7,140 nt of DNA from positions 1 to 7,140 of the forward strand of contig CAJQMX010000115.1 of NCBI GenBank assembly GCA_905479515.1. The letters are read 5' to 3'. Positions 1-6,368 of this stretch are shown piece after piece. Every line of letters starts with the position of its first letter. The first letter of the stretch is position 1. This DNA is from an uncultured Parasphingopyxis sp. (GTDB taxonomy: Bacteria; Pseudomonadota; Alphaproteobacteria; Sphingomonadales; Sphingomonadaceae). The notes under the pieces are model-generated. The model had not been told where the DNA came from. It did no database searches and saw nothing but the letters and a program-made list of their open reading frames with translations. A program made the translations under genes and the position numbers.

Positions 1-13
1 TGGCAGACGTCAT
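1..13 (-). CDS. Probable start of a downstream gene, cut by the window edge
   Basis: On the minus strand an ATG at 13-11 overlaps the TGA stop of the deacetylase gene (12-10) as ATGA, and the frame stays open to the window edge (Met-Thr-Ser-Ala). Such four-base overlaps are common between translationally coupled genes in an operon, so a further gene of the same transcription unit may begin here. Only four codons are visible and there is no strong Shine-Dalgarno sequence, so the call rests on the overlap alone. No function can be suggested. Confidence 0.3.
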
Positions 14-966
14 GTGGCGCGACTCTCGGCAATATTTGCCAAGAACTGGCCAAACACCCGCCCAGCAGCCAATCCCGCAGCAGCCCGGGCGGGCATCAGC
101 TTGCCGCCCAGAGGCAATGGCGCGAGATCGGCAAAATGGGCTGTTGGGGCCTGTTCAGCCTTTTTCTCCAGCAATGCGCATAGCTTGTCGAACCGACGCT
201 TGATCACCGGGTTAGGACGAAGCCCGTCCCGCGTGGCCAGTTCAAAACTGTGGCTGACCAGCATGAATATCGGGTGCTTCTTGGCTATGGCGTGATCCAG
301 TCCATACGCCATTTCAGGCAATGACACCGCACACACCTGCATATGGCGCAATCCACCCATATCGGTTCTGAGCTGGGAGACGGGAATCTCGATGACCCCT
401 TCATGGTCAACCGGGGCAACCTGCCGCTTCGGCAGAGACAGACCACTAGGCCATGGAGCCTCACAGCCATTATGGCTGGCATCGTAGCGGATGCCGAGTT
501 CGGCCAGCATCCGCAGGCTATCGTCATTCACTGCATAGCTGCCGGAACGAAAGGCTATCGGATCAGACGCACCGGCCTCGATCAGAAGATCGCGGGCCTG
601 AACAATCAATGCACGTTGCTTTTCAGCCGGATGATCGATGAGCTCGAACACCGTATCATCCGCCGCTGTACCGTCCTGATTTGCGCCTTCCCACATCGGA
701 TGGAGATGAAGTTGGACCTCCTGCTCCGCTTCGATGATCGTCTCCACCATCTGGCGGATCGGATCGATACCAAACAGCACCGCCGGCATCGGATCGACAA
801 AGAAGCAGGCTTTGAGGCCGTGATCGTTCAGCATGGCCAATTGGTACCGCAGGCCAACGCCCGCAGGCTCTACACTGCGCGCATAATTGTCTTCCCAACC
901 TGACCCGGTCACGTGATGGCGCCAGGTCAGTTCGGTATCGATGGTCAAAAGGGTCTGCGTTCCCAT
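10..966 (-). CDS. Polysaccharide deacetylase family protein (NodB-like fold)
   Basis: This 318-residue protein looks like a carbohydrate esterase 4/NodB-type metal-dependent deacetylase, a family that removes N- or O-acetyl groups from polysaccharides. Visible motifs are the Asp-Thr-Glu near the N-terminus (D10-T-E12, in the place of the family's DD/DE catalytic-base and metal motif), the metal-histidine motif H87-L-H89, the F-R-S-G-S-Y motif at 139-144, and the late Ser-His-Ser-Phe motif with H239. No signal peptide or membrane helix is seen, so it is probably cytoplasmic; such forms occur in exopolysaccharide or capsule loci of sphingomonads. The substrate is unknown. The ATG at 966 gives an N-terminus that runs directly into the first beta strand (TLLTIDTE), but it has no clear Shine-Dalgarno sequence. 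The gene follows uvrC on the same strand after 120 bases that contain a possible terminator, so it may have its own promoter. Its stop overlaps a possible next gene (ATGA). Confidence 0.85.
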   Translation of the reverse strand: MGTQTLLTIDTELTWRHHVTGSGWEDNYARSVEPAGVGLRYQLAMLNDHGLKACFFVDPMPAVLFGIDPIRQMVETIIEAEQEVQLHLHPMWEGANQDGTAADDTVFELIDHPAEKQRALIVQARDLLIEAGASDPIAFRSGSYAVNDDSLRMLAELGIRYDASHNGCEAPWPSGLSLPKRQVAPVDHEGVIEIPVSQLRTDMGGLRHMQVCAVSLPEMAYGLDHAIAKKHPIFMLVSHSFELATRDGLRPNPVIKRRFDKLCALLEKKAEQAPTAHFADLAPLPLGGKLMPARAAAGLAAGRVFGQFLANIAESRAT

Positions 967-1050
967 TTGGAGGCCATAGCGGAAAGCCGGAAAATATTCG
1001 TAAACAGCTACGGTATTGGGAATGCGCGCGCAGGCGTACGAATTTGGCGG

Positions 1051-1081
1051 AAAAGCGCGGAATTCCGGGCCTAAGCCGCGC
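1051..1081 (-). terminator. Possible intrinsic terminator after uvrC
   Basis: On the minus strand, just after the uvrC stop, a six-base all-GC stem (GCGCGG at 1081-1076 with CCGCGC at 1060-1055) closes a 15-base loop and is followed by four T (1054-1051). The loop is large and the T run short, so this is a modest candidate. A ten-base palindrome (CGGAATTCCG) lies inside the same stretch and could compete with it. Confidence 0.35.
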
Positions 1082-1086
1082 CCGCA

Positions 1087-3024
1087 CTAGCCGTTCGCGT
1101 GAAAATGATCGTAAATCGCCTGTGCCATCGCTTTTGAAACACCGGGTACGCGCATAATATCCTCAAGCCCTGCGGCCTTGACGGCCCGCGCCGTACCGAA
1201 ATGCAGCAAAAGTGCGCGTTTGCGCGCCGGACCGATGCCCGGCACCTGATCGAGAGGGCTTGTGCCCATCGCCTTGGCGCGTTTCTGACGATGCGCACCA
1301 ATGGCAAAGCGGTGGGCTTCGTCGCGCAGCCGCTGAAGATAGAAAAGCAGTGCCGAATTGGCTGGCAACATCTGTTCCCGGCCATCGGGAAAGTGAAAAT
1401 GCTCACGTCCGGCGTTGCGATCCGGACCCTTGGATATACCGATCAATGCAACATCGCTGATCCCCATCTCCTCCAGCGTGTTCGCAGCCGCGCTCACCTG
1501 CCCCTTGCCGCCATCGATCAGCACAAGATCCGGCCATTCGCCTTTGCGCCGTTCGGGGTCTTCCTTTTCGGCCCGCGCAAAGCGCCGTTCAAACACTTCA
1601 CGCATCATCGCAAAATCATCGCCCGGCGCAGTGTCAGGATTCTTGATGTTGAATTTGCGGTAATTGGATTTGCGATAGCCCTCCGGCCCCGCGACCACCA
1701 TCGCGCCCACGGCATTTGTGCCCGAAACATGGCTGTTATCGTAGATTTCGATGCGATCGGGCAGATCGTCCAGTTCGAACAATTCCGCCAGTTCGCGCAT
1801 TACCTTGGCCTGACTCGACGATTCCGCGAGCCGCCGTTCCAGCGCCTCGCCGGCATTGCGTGTCGCCTGTTCGAGCAGCTTGCGCTGGTCCCCGCGCTGC
1901 GGAATTTTGAGCGTGACCTTGCGGCCCGCGCGCTCGGCCAAGGCCTCGGCAAGCAGCGCCGTCTCCGGCAGCTTCCGGTCGATAAGCACCAGTTTGGGCG
2001 GTGGGACTTCTTCGTAGAATTGCATGAGGAACGCCTGAAGCGCCTCTTCTTCCGGCACATCTTTGGTATGCGCGGGGAAGAAGCTGCGATGCCCCCAATT
2101 CTGGCCGCCGCGAATGAAAAAAGCCTGAATGCCAACCGTTCCCGCCTTACTGGCCAGCGCGAACACATCGGCATTGGTCACGCCCTGAGCGGTGATCGCC
2201 TGGCTGCCTTGGATGAAAGTCAGCGCCTTGAGACGGTCCCGGTACACTGCGGCCATTTCAAAATCGAGATCGGCGGAGGCCTTCTCCATCTGCACGCCGA
2301 GTTTTTTCTGCACATCGGTGCTTTTTCCCGAGAGGAAGCTTTTTGCGTCTTCGACCAGTTCACCATAATCGTCATCGCTTATCCGCCCGACACAGGGGGC
2401 GGAGCAACGGCGGATTTGATAAAGCAGGCATGGCCGGTCGCGATTGGTGAAGAAGCTGTCCGTACAGTTTCTGAGCAGGAACATCTTCTGCAGTGCATTG
2501 ATCGTCTGGTTGACCGAACCGGCGCTCGCAAACGGTCCGAAATACTGGCCCTTTGCGCGTCTCGCGCCCCGGTGTTTCATGATCCGGGGAAATTCATGGT
2601 CCTCGCGCAGCAGAATGAAGGGGAAGCTTTTATCGTCGCGCAGAAGCACATTGTAGGGCGGGCGATAGCGCTTGATGAGCTGCGCTTCCAACAGCAGCGC
2701 CTCAGCCTCGGTCTGGGTCGTGACGATCGTCATCGCGCGGGTCTGCGCGACCATCCGCTGGAGCCGCCTCGGCAGCTGCTGGACCTGCATGTAATTGGGT
2801 ACGCGCGATTTTAGGCTCGCCGCCTTGCCGACATAGAGAACATCGCCGCGCGCATCGTGCATCCGGTATACACCGGGACGCACCGGCAACGTCTTCACGA
2901 CATCGCGAATCGCCGCCACGCCCGCGTCGAGATCGGGCATGTCCGCCCCTTTGACGGTGTAGGTCGCCTTGTCTTCGTTGAAGCGCTCGGGCGCATTGGG
3001 AATATCGGGGCGGTCGGCTTTCAC
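1087..3024 (-). CDS. uvrC: Excinuclease ABC subunit C (UvrC)
   Basis: UvrC makes the incisions on both sides of a DNA lesion in nucleotide excision repair, after UvrA and UvrB find the damage. The 645-residue protein has all expected parts in order. The N-terminal GIY-YIG nuclease has P-G-V-Y-R-M at 50-55 and L-Y-V-G-K-A at 63-68, and makes the 3' cut. A four-cysteine set (C187, C199, C207, C211) matches the iron-sulfur cluster ligands known in UvrC. The UVR/UvrB-binding helical hairpin is at about 233-268. The RNase H-like nuclease domain has D429 in YDNSH, D504 in LIDGG and H571 in DEAHRFA, and makes the 5' cut. Two helix-hairpin-helix motifs (about 595-610 and 626-641) bind DNA. The chosen start is a GTG without a clear Shine-Dalgarno sequence. 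An ATG at codon 29 (position 2940) has AAGGGG five bases upstream and would give 617 residues. Codon use in the first 28 codons looks coding, so the longer form is kept. It lies 54 bases downstream of the GFA-family gene on the same strand. Confidence 0.97.
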   Translation of the reverse strand: MKADRPDIPNAPERFNEDKATYTVKGADMPDLDAGVAAIRDVVKTLPVRPGVYRMHDARGDVLYVGKAASLKSRVPNYMQVQQLPRRLQRMVAQTRAMTIVTTQTEAEALLLEAQLIKRYRPPYNVLLRDDKSFPFILLREDHEFPRIMKHRGARRAKGQYFGPFASAGSVNQTINALQKMFLLRNCTDSFFTNRDRPCLLYQIRRCSAPCVGRISDDDYGELVEDAKSFLSGKSTDVQKKLGVQMEKASADLDFEMAAVYRDRLKALTFIQGSQAITAQGVTNADVFALASKAGTVGIQAFFIRGGQNWGHRSFFPAHTKDVPEEEALQAFLMQFYEEVPPPKLVLIDRKLPETALLAEALAERAGRKVTLKIPQRGDQRKLLEQATRNAGEALERRLAESSSQAKVMRELAELFELDDLPDRIEIYDNSHVSGTNAVGAMVVAGPEGYRKSNYRKFNIKNPDTAPGDDFAMMREVFERRFARAEKEDPERRKGEWPDLVLIDGGKGQVSAAANTLEEMGISDVALIGISKGPDRNAGREHFHFPDGREQMLPANSALLFYLQRLRDEAHRFAIGAHRQKRAKAMGTSPLDQVPGIGPARKRALLLHFGTARAVKAAGLEDIMRVPGVSKAMAQAIYDHFHANG

Positions 3025-3078
3025 GCTAGTGATTTAGGCGCTCCGACCCGCGGTCGCAAATGGGGCAAAATGGAGGAC

Positions 3079-3465
3079 TCACTGTTCGTTCTGGGGCAAG
3101 CCGTCCGCAATTGCGTAATAATCGCCTTTGTCGGCCACGAAGATATGCGATTCCAGCGCCGTTCCGGTCGGAGCGTCAAAGGCACCCATTGCGATGGCGA
3201 TGCTGTCTCCCCTCACCGGATCCCAGAACAGGAAGGAGCCGCAGGTCGAACAAAAGCCCCGGCGCACTTTTTCTGAAGACTGGAACCAGCGAACATTCTC
3301 CTCACCACTCAGTGTCAGCGCCTCGCGAGGAACATCGGTCGAGGCCCAATAATGCCCCGATTGCTTGCGGCATTGCGCACAATGGCACGCGTCTGGCGCA
3401 TGCAGATCACCGGCAACCTCAAAGCTCACCGCGCCGCAAAGACAGGATCCTGTGTGCATAGTCAT
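3079..3465 (-). CDS. GFA family zinc protein (CENP-V/GFA domain)
   Basis: This 128-residue protein matches the GFA family, named after glutathione-dependent formaldehyde-activating enzyme; most members have no proven reaction. The zinc-binding pattern is complete: C8-L-C10 near the N-terminus, C27-H-C29-A-Q-C32, and C72-S-T-C75 in the conserved F-C-S-T-C-G-S segment, which is followed by the usual aromatic/hydrophobic stretch. The C-terminal HIFVADKGDYYAIADGLPQ segment is also characteristic. No signal peptide or membrane helix is seen. The frame is open further upstream to 3525, but the Met at 3465 (MTMHTGSCLCG) or the Met two codons later places the start just before the first zinc motif, as in the family. 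The upstream sequence is only weakly purine-rich (GAAAGAAA). It lies upstream of uvrC and divergent from the cupin gene. A role in glutathione or aldehyde chemistry is family inference only. Confidence 0.88.
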   Translation of the reverse strand: MTMHTGSCLCGAVSFEVAGDLHAPDACHCAQCRKQSGHYWASTDVPREALTLSGEENVRWFQSSEKVRRGFCSTCGSFLFWDPVRGDSIAIAMGAFDAPTGTALESHIFVADKGDYYAIADGLPQNEQ

Positions 3466-3590
3466 TTTCTTTCGATCACATATCTGGCCGTACTGAACCG
3501 CTGCTCTGATTGGGGATTCAGACAATCCGAAATTGCCCCCGCAGTGGCAAGCCTTTAACGATACGAGGCGATATAAAGGAACGAAACGAC

Positions 3591-4001
3591 ATGGTTGCAG
3601 GCCGCCTCTCCCTAAAAATGTCTATGGCACCATTTTTGCTTGCCGCACTGAGCGGACCTGCGCCGCTTGCCGCCCAGCCAGCCGAAGATCTGCCAACCGC
3701 ATTCGATGCGGGGTGGCAGGGTGAGGATGTGTGCGAGCTGTTATTCGAGAATGAGGAGATGCGCGTGGGGCGGTGTACTTTTCCGCCCGGCATCGGCCAT
3801 GAACGCCATTTCCATCCGCCGCATTGGGGCTATATTCTTGAGGGCAGCACCATGCGGATGACAGATGCCGAAGGCACGGAAGAACGTGTATTGGAAAGCG
3901 GGGTATCCTGGTGGAGCGACGGTGTTGATTGGCATGAAGCCGTCAATATCGGCACGGAAACCGGCGTCTATCTGATCATGGAGCCCAAGACACAGCCCTA
4001 G
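3591..4001 (+). CDS. Exported small cupin-domain protein
   Basis: This 136-residue protein starts with a probable Sec signal peptide: basic residues R5 and K9, a hydrophobic core at about 12-27, and a likely cleavage after A-A-Q near residue 29. The mature part of about 107 residues has a single cupin fold. The first cupin motif carries a histidine-rich run H70, H73, H75, H78 followed by G-Y-I-L-E-G at 80-85, and the second motif contributes H115 in D-W-H-E-A. These would bind a divalent metal, but which metal and what substrate cannot be told. Two cysteines, C48 and C62, could form a disulfide in the periplasm. The ATG at 3591 is chosen because the signal peptide begins there and AAGGA lies about ten bases upstream; the frame is open to 3510. 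It is divergent from the GFA gene, with 125 bases between them, and convergent with the atp operon. Confidence 0.8.
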   Translation: MVAGRLSLKMSMAPFLLAALSGPAPLAAQPAEDLPTAFDAGWQGEDVCELLFENEEMRVGRCTFPPGIGHERHFHPPHWGYILEGSTMRMTDAEGTEERVLESGVSWWSDGVDWHEAVNIGTETGVYLIMEPKTQP

Positions 4002-4039
4002 CATGTGCGAACCATCCATTATCGGATGGCGCACCATGC
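4001..4039. terminator. Long hairpin between two converging genes
   Basis: Three stacked arms pair across a six-base loop (ATTATC): CCATCC at 4012-4017 with GGATGG at 4024-4029, TGCG at 4006-4009 with CGCA at 4030-4033, and GCATG at 4001-4005 with CATGC at 4035-4039. Only an AA bulge and a C bulge interrupt the 15 base pairs. The hairpin begins at the last base of the cupin stop codon and lies about 33 bases past the end of atpF, so it could end or protect both converging transcripts. No T run follows on either strand, so it is not a standard intrinsic terminator. It may act as a 3'-end stabiliser or with Rho. Confidence 0.45.
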
Positions 4040-4071
4040 GCTGGTCAGCAATTTAAAAACGGCCAAGAGAC

Positions 4072-4689
4072 CTAGTTCAGGCGGACATCCATACCGGAAA
4101 TCGTGCTGTCGATCAGCGCCTTATCCGCATCGGCATCATGCTTCTGCTGGATCAGAGCGGCGGCAGCAGCGGTTGCGGCGCTCGCTGCAGTGGCGCGGAC
4201 TTCAGCAATCGCGCTGCGTTCGGCAGCGGCAATCTTATCTTCGGCCAAGCGGCCACGGCGTTCAATCAGCGCGTCTGCGTCGGCTTCAGCCTGAACGACA
4301 ATCGCATCGGCCTCTTCGCGGGCCCGATCGAGCATCGCAGCGGCTTCTTGCTCGGCATTGGCCGTCTTGGCTTCATATTCAGCCTTGATCGCTTCGGCTT
4401 CCGCACGCAGCTTCGATGCTTCGTCGATCTCACCGCGGATCGCAGCAATGCGCTTGTCCATCGCAGCGCCAATGACTGACGGAACTTTCTTCCACAGCAT
4501 GACGGCAATGACGAAAATCATCGCCATCGCGACCCAGCCATTGGCGTCTAGGAACAGCGCCGTTGGTTCAGCGTGCCCGGCATCTTCGGTATGCGATTCC
4601 GTCGCGCCGTGATCGTCAGCCGGAATGCCCATGTCTTCGTGGACGTCCTGTTCCAGATCGTTTTCAAGTTGCGGATTACTGTTAGCCAC
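4072..4689 (-). CDS. atpF: ATP synthase F0 subunit b
   Basis: Subunit b is half of the b/b' peripheral stalk that keeps the F1 head from turning with the rotor. The 205-residue protein has one membrane helix at about 51-66 (G-W-V-A-M-A-M-I-F-V...), then a long Ala/Glu/Lys/Arg-rich amphipathic helix from about 68 to 190 expected to form a coiled coil with b', including an Ala-rich run at about 167-178. Unlike short b subunits, whose membrane helix sits near the N-terminus, this one has about 45 residues before the helix with 12 acidic residues, four histidines and no Lys or Arg; this segment should face the periplasm. The start is a GTG at 4689 that overlaps the b' stop by eight bases, with AGGTG about seven bases upstream inside the b' gene, so translation is probably coupled. 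It is the last gene of the F0 operon. Confidence 0.94.
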   Translation of the reverse strand: MANSNPQLENDLEQDVHEDMGIPADDHGATESHTEDAGHAEPTALFLDANGWVAMAMIFVIAVMLWKKVPSVIGAAMDKRIAAIRGEIDEASKLRAEAEAIKAEYEAKTANAEQEAAAMLDRAREEADAIVVQAEADADALIERRGRLAEDKIAAAERSAIAEVRATAASAATAAAAALIQQKHDADADKALIDSTISGMDVRLN

Positions 4690-5176
4690 GGGCCATCACC
4701 TCTTTTACAGCCTTTTTGGCGTCAGCCTTGGCAACAGTGCTGCCGGAAACTTTGGCTACGATATCCTGTGTCGCCTCAACGGCAACATTTTCAATCTCGG
4801 CCAAGGCGGCGGTGCGCGCTGCTGCCAGTCCAGCTTCGGCTTCGGCAAGCTTGGCATCCAGCTTTTCATCGGCCGCAGCGACGCGCTTGTCATTTTCGGC
4901 AGAGGCTTTCGCCTTGGCCTCGGTCGTCACGCCATTGGCGTCCGACCGCGCGTCGTTCATCTGGTTACGATAGGTTTCCTCGATCTCGTCCGCCCGCTTA
5001 TGTGCCATATCGGCAGCTGCAAGATCGTCCGAAACGCGCTTGGCGCGCGCATCGATCGTATTTTGCACTTTCGGCAGCATCGCCTTGGCGATGCCGAAAT
5101 AGATGATGGCGAGCACGAGGAGCAACGCCACAATCTGTGACGCATAGCTGATCATGACCTGATCTATTTGTGGCAT
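4682..5176 (-). CDS. atpF2: ATP synthase F0 subunit b'
   Basis: This 164-residue protein is the second, diverged stalk subunit (b'; also called atpX or atpG), found in Alphaproteobacteria, cyanobacteria and chloroplasts in place of a b homodimer. It begins MPQIDQ, the typical short b' N-terminus, has one membrane helix at about 8-28 (Ile/Leu/Val-rich, ending in I-Y-F-G), and continues as a charged, Ala-rich helix to the C-terminus that would pair with subunit b. Which of the two genes is b and which b' is decided by this N-terminus and by gene order: b' precedes b in the alphaproteobacterial cluster. The ATG at 5176 has an AGGA some ten bases upstream. It lies 73 bases after atpE and overlaps atpF by eight bases. 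Confidence 0.94.
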   Translation of the reverse strand: MPQIDQVMISYASQIVALLLVLAIIYFGIAKAMLPKVQNTIDARAKRVSDDLAAADMAHKRADEIEETYRNQMNDARSDANGVTTEAKAKASAENDKRVAAADEKLDAKLAEAEAGLAAARTAALAEIENVAVEATQDIVAKVSGSTVAKADAKKAVKEVMARG

Positions 5177-5249
5177 GAGACCGGAATCCTATCGCTTGTC
5201 TTCAATTCTAACCCGAACAGACGCCGCCCGAAAGCAGCGCCCGGTTCGA

Positions 5250-5477
5250 CTAGAATACGAAGAGGATCAGGATGGCTACGGTGAAGGCGATCAGGCCGAG
5301 CAGCTCAGCAGCAGCGAAGCCGATGAACAGACGACCCTGTTCGGCGTCGGCAGCAGCCGGGTTGCGCAGTGCGCCTTCAAGGAACGATCCGAATACGTTG
5401 CCCACACCGGTGGCAGCAGCGCCAACACCAATTGCAGCAAGACCGGCACCGATCATTTTTGCAGCTTCAAGTTCCAT
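5250..5477 (-). CDS. atpE: ATP synthase F0 subunit c
   Basis: Subunit c forms the membrane rotor ring that carries protons. The 75-residue protein is a two-helix hairpin: helix 1 at about 8-32 with the close-packed Gly/Ala pattern (G-A-G-L-A-A-I-G-V-G), the polar loop R38-N39-P40 that contacts the central stalk, and helix 2 at about 50-74 with the ion-binding E58 in F-A-A-A-E-L-L-G. The residue after E58 is Leu and there is no Gln/Ser set as in sodium-binding rings, so proton coupling is expected. The ATG at 5477 has a strong Shine-Dalgarno (AAGGAG, about eight bases upstream), the best in the operon together with that of atpI. This suits the high copy number needed for c. Confidence 0.97.
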   Translation of the reverse strand: MELEAAKMIGAGLAAIGVGAAATGVGNVFGSFLEGALRNPAAADAEQGRLFIGFAAAELLGLIAFTVAILILFVF

Positions 5478-5522
5478 GGAAATAACTCCTTCTGTCGTAT
5501 TGGGTAATGGATGAAATTAGGA

Positions 5523-6302
5523 TCAATGCAGATTTTCTGCATCGTTGATGTAGAGCGTCGTCAGCAATGCAAACACATAGGCCTGAATGGCGCAAACCAG
5601 AAGCTCAAGCGCGCTGATGAAGACGATGAGCAGGAAACTCGGCAGGCTGACCAGCAGGCCATATTCTGCGCCGGCATTCATCCCCTGAACGATAAAGCTG
5701 CCAAACACCTTCAACAGGATATGGCCGGCGGTCATCGCGATAAACAGTCGCAGCGCGAGGCTGAACGGGCGGACCATGAAGGAGATCAGCTCGATCAGGA
5801 AGATCAGCGGAACCATGGGTGCCGGCGTTCCGTGCGGGATGAACAGCGTGAAGAATTTCAGCTTGTGCTTCCAGAAGCCGACCCCAAGCACGATCGCAAA
5901 GCTCATGATTGCCATCGTACCGGTGATCACGAAATGGCTGGTCACCGTAAAGGGATGGCCGCCCACAATGCCGATCGGCACAAGGCCCAGCATATTGGCA
6001 AACAGAATGAACATGAAAATCGTGAAGACGAAGGGGATATATTTCTTGCCCTTCGGCCCGATGCTGGTCGAAACCATATTGTTTATGAAGCCGGTAAGGC
6101 CTTCAACGGCGAGCTGCCAACGGCCGGGGACCAGTTCGCGCTTCATACCGCCCCACATGAACAGCCAGATCGCGGCCAGCGCAATCAGCATCCACATGGT
6201 GGAATTGGTGAACACGATGCTTCCGCCAGCTGGATCCCAGGCGCCGACAAGCGGCTCCACCTGAAACTGGTGCATCGGATCGATTTCGCCGCCTTCAGCC
6301 AC
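5523..6302 (-). CDS. atpB: ATP synthase F0 subunit a
   Basis: Subunit a is the stator part of the proton path next to the c-ring. The protein has about 259 residues and several membrane helices. The essential arginine is in the S-L-A-L-R-L-F segment (R185 counting from the GTG start). The nearby H194 (A-G-H) and E233 (A-L-E) replace the E. coli Glu219/His245 pair in swapped order, as is usual in alphaproteobacteria and mitochondria, and the conserved Gln of the last helix is present (I-Q-A-Y). The frame opens with TTG at 6308, but the GTG at 6302 gives M-A-E-G-G-E-I-D-P-M-H-Q-F, the expected start, with GGGAT about nine bases upstream; an ATG start is not available near the N-terminus. It lies 45 bases upstream of atpE and follows atpI across a terminator-like hairpin. 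Confidence 0.96.
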   Translation of the reverse strand: MAEGGEIDPMHQFQVEPLVGAWDPAGGSIVFTNSTMWMLIALAAIWLFMWGGMKRELVPGRWQLAVEGLTGFINNMVSTSIGPKGKKYIPFVFTIFMFILFANMLGLVPIGIVGGHPFTVTSHFVITGTMAIMSFAIVLGVGFWKHKLKFFTLFIPHGTPAPMVPLIFLIELISFMVRPFSLALRLFIAMTAGHILLKVFGSFIVQGMNAGAEYGLLVSLPSFLLIVFISALELLVCAIQAYVFALLTTLYINDAENLH

Positions 6303-6327
6303 GTTCAAACATCCCGTTCATTCAGTC

Positions 6328-6368
6328 AAAAAGCGCCCAAGATCATAGTGACGATCATTCCGGGCGCT
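6328..6368 (-). terminator. Terminator-like hairpin at the atpI/atpB junction
   Basis: On the minus strand AGCGCCC (6368-6362) pairs with GGGCGCT (6338-6332), and the second arm runs straight into five T (6332-6328). The 23-base loop holds a further GATC/GATC pair (6356-6353 with 6344-6341) that could stack on the stem. The first arm lies in the last codons of atpI and the atpI stop codon is in the loop, so ribosomes finishing atpI would cover it. The layout fits an intrinsic terminator or attenuator between atpI and the structural F0 genes, or an mRNA processing or stability hairpin. The shape is seen directly; the function is inferred. Confidence 0.5.

Noticed and set aside
343..903. Plus-strand open frame of 186 codons
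   Set aside because: It is antisense to the deacetylase gene, whose catalytic motifs are clear; it shows no domain of its own.
1201..2814. Plus-strand open frame of 537 codons
   Set aside because: It lies wholly antisense to uvrC, which has every expected domain. Long antisense frames are common opposite GC-rich genes, and this one has no recognisable motif or ribosome binding site.
3044..3056. Small stem CGACC/GGTCG with a three-base loop ahead of uvrC
   Set aside because: Five pairs and no T run or conserved context; easily expected by chance at this GC content.
5214..5248. Possible hairpin between atpE and the b' gene (CGAAC at 5214-5218 with GTTCG at 5244-5248)
   Set aside because: Only five closing pairs are clean; the GC-rich interior pairs poorly and there is no T run, so I do not call it, although a stabilising structure after atpE would be plausible.
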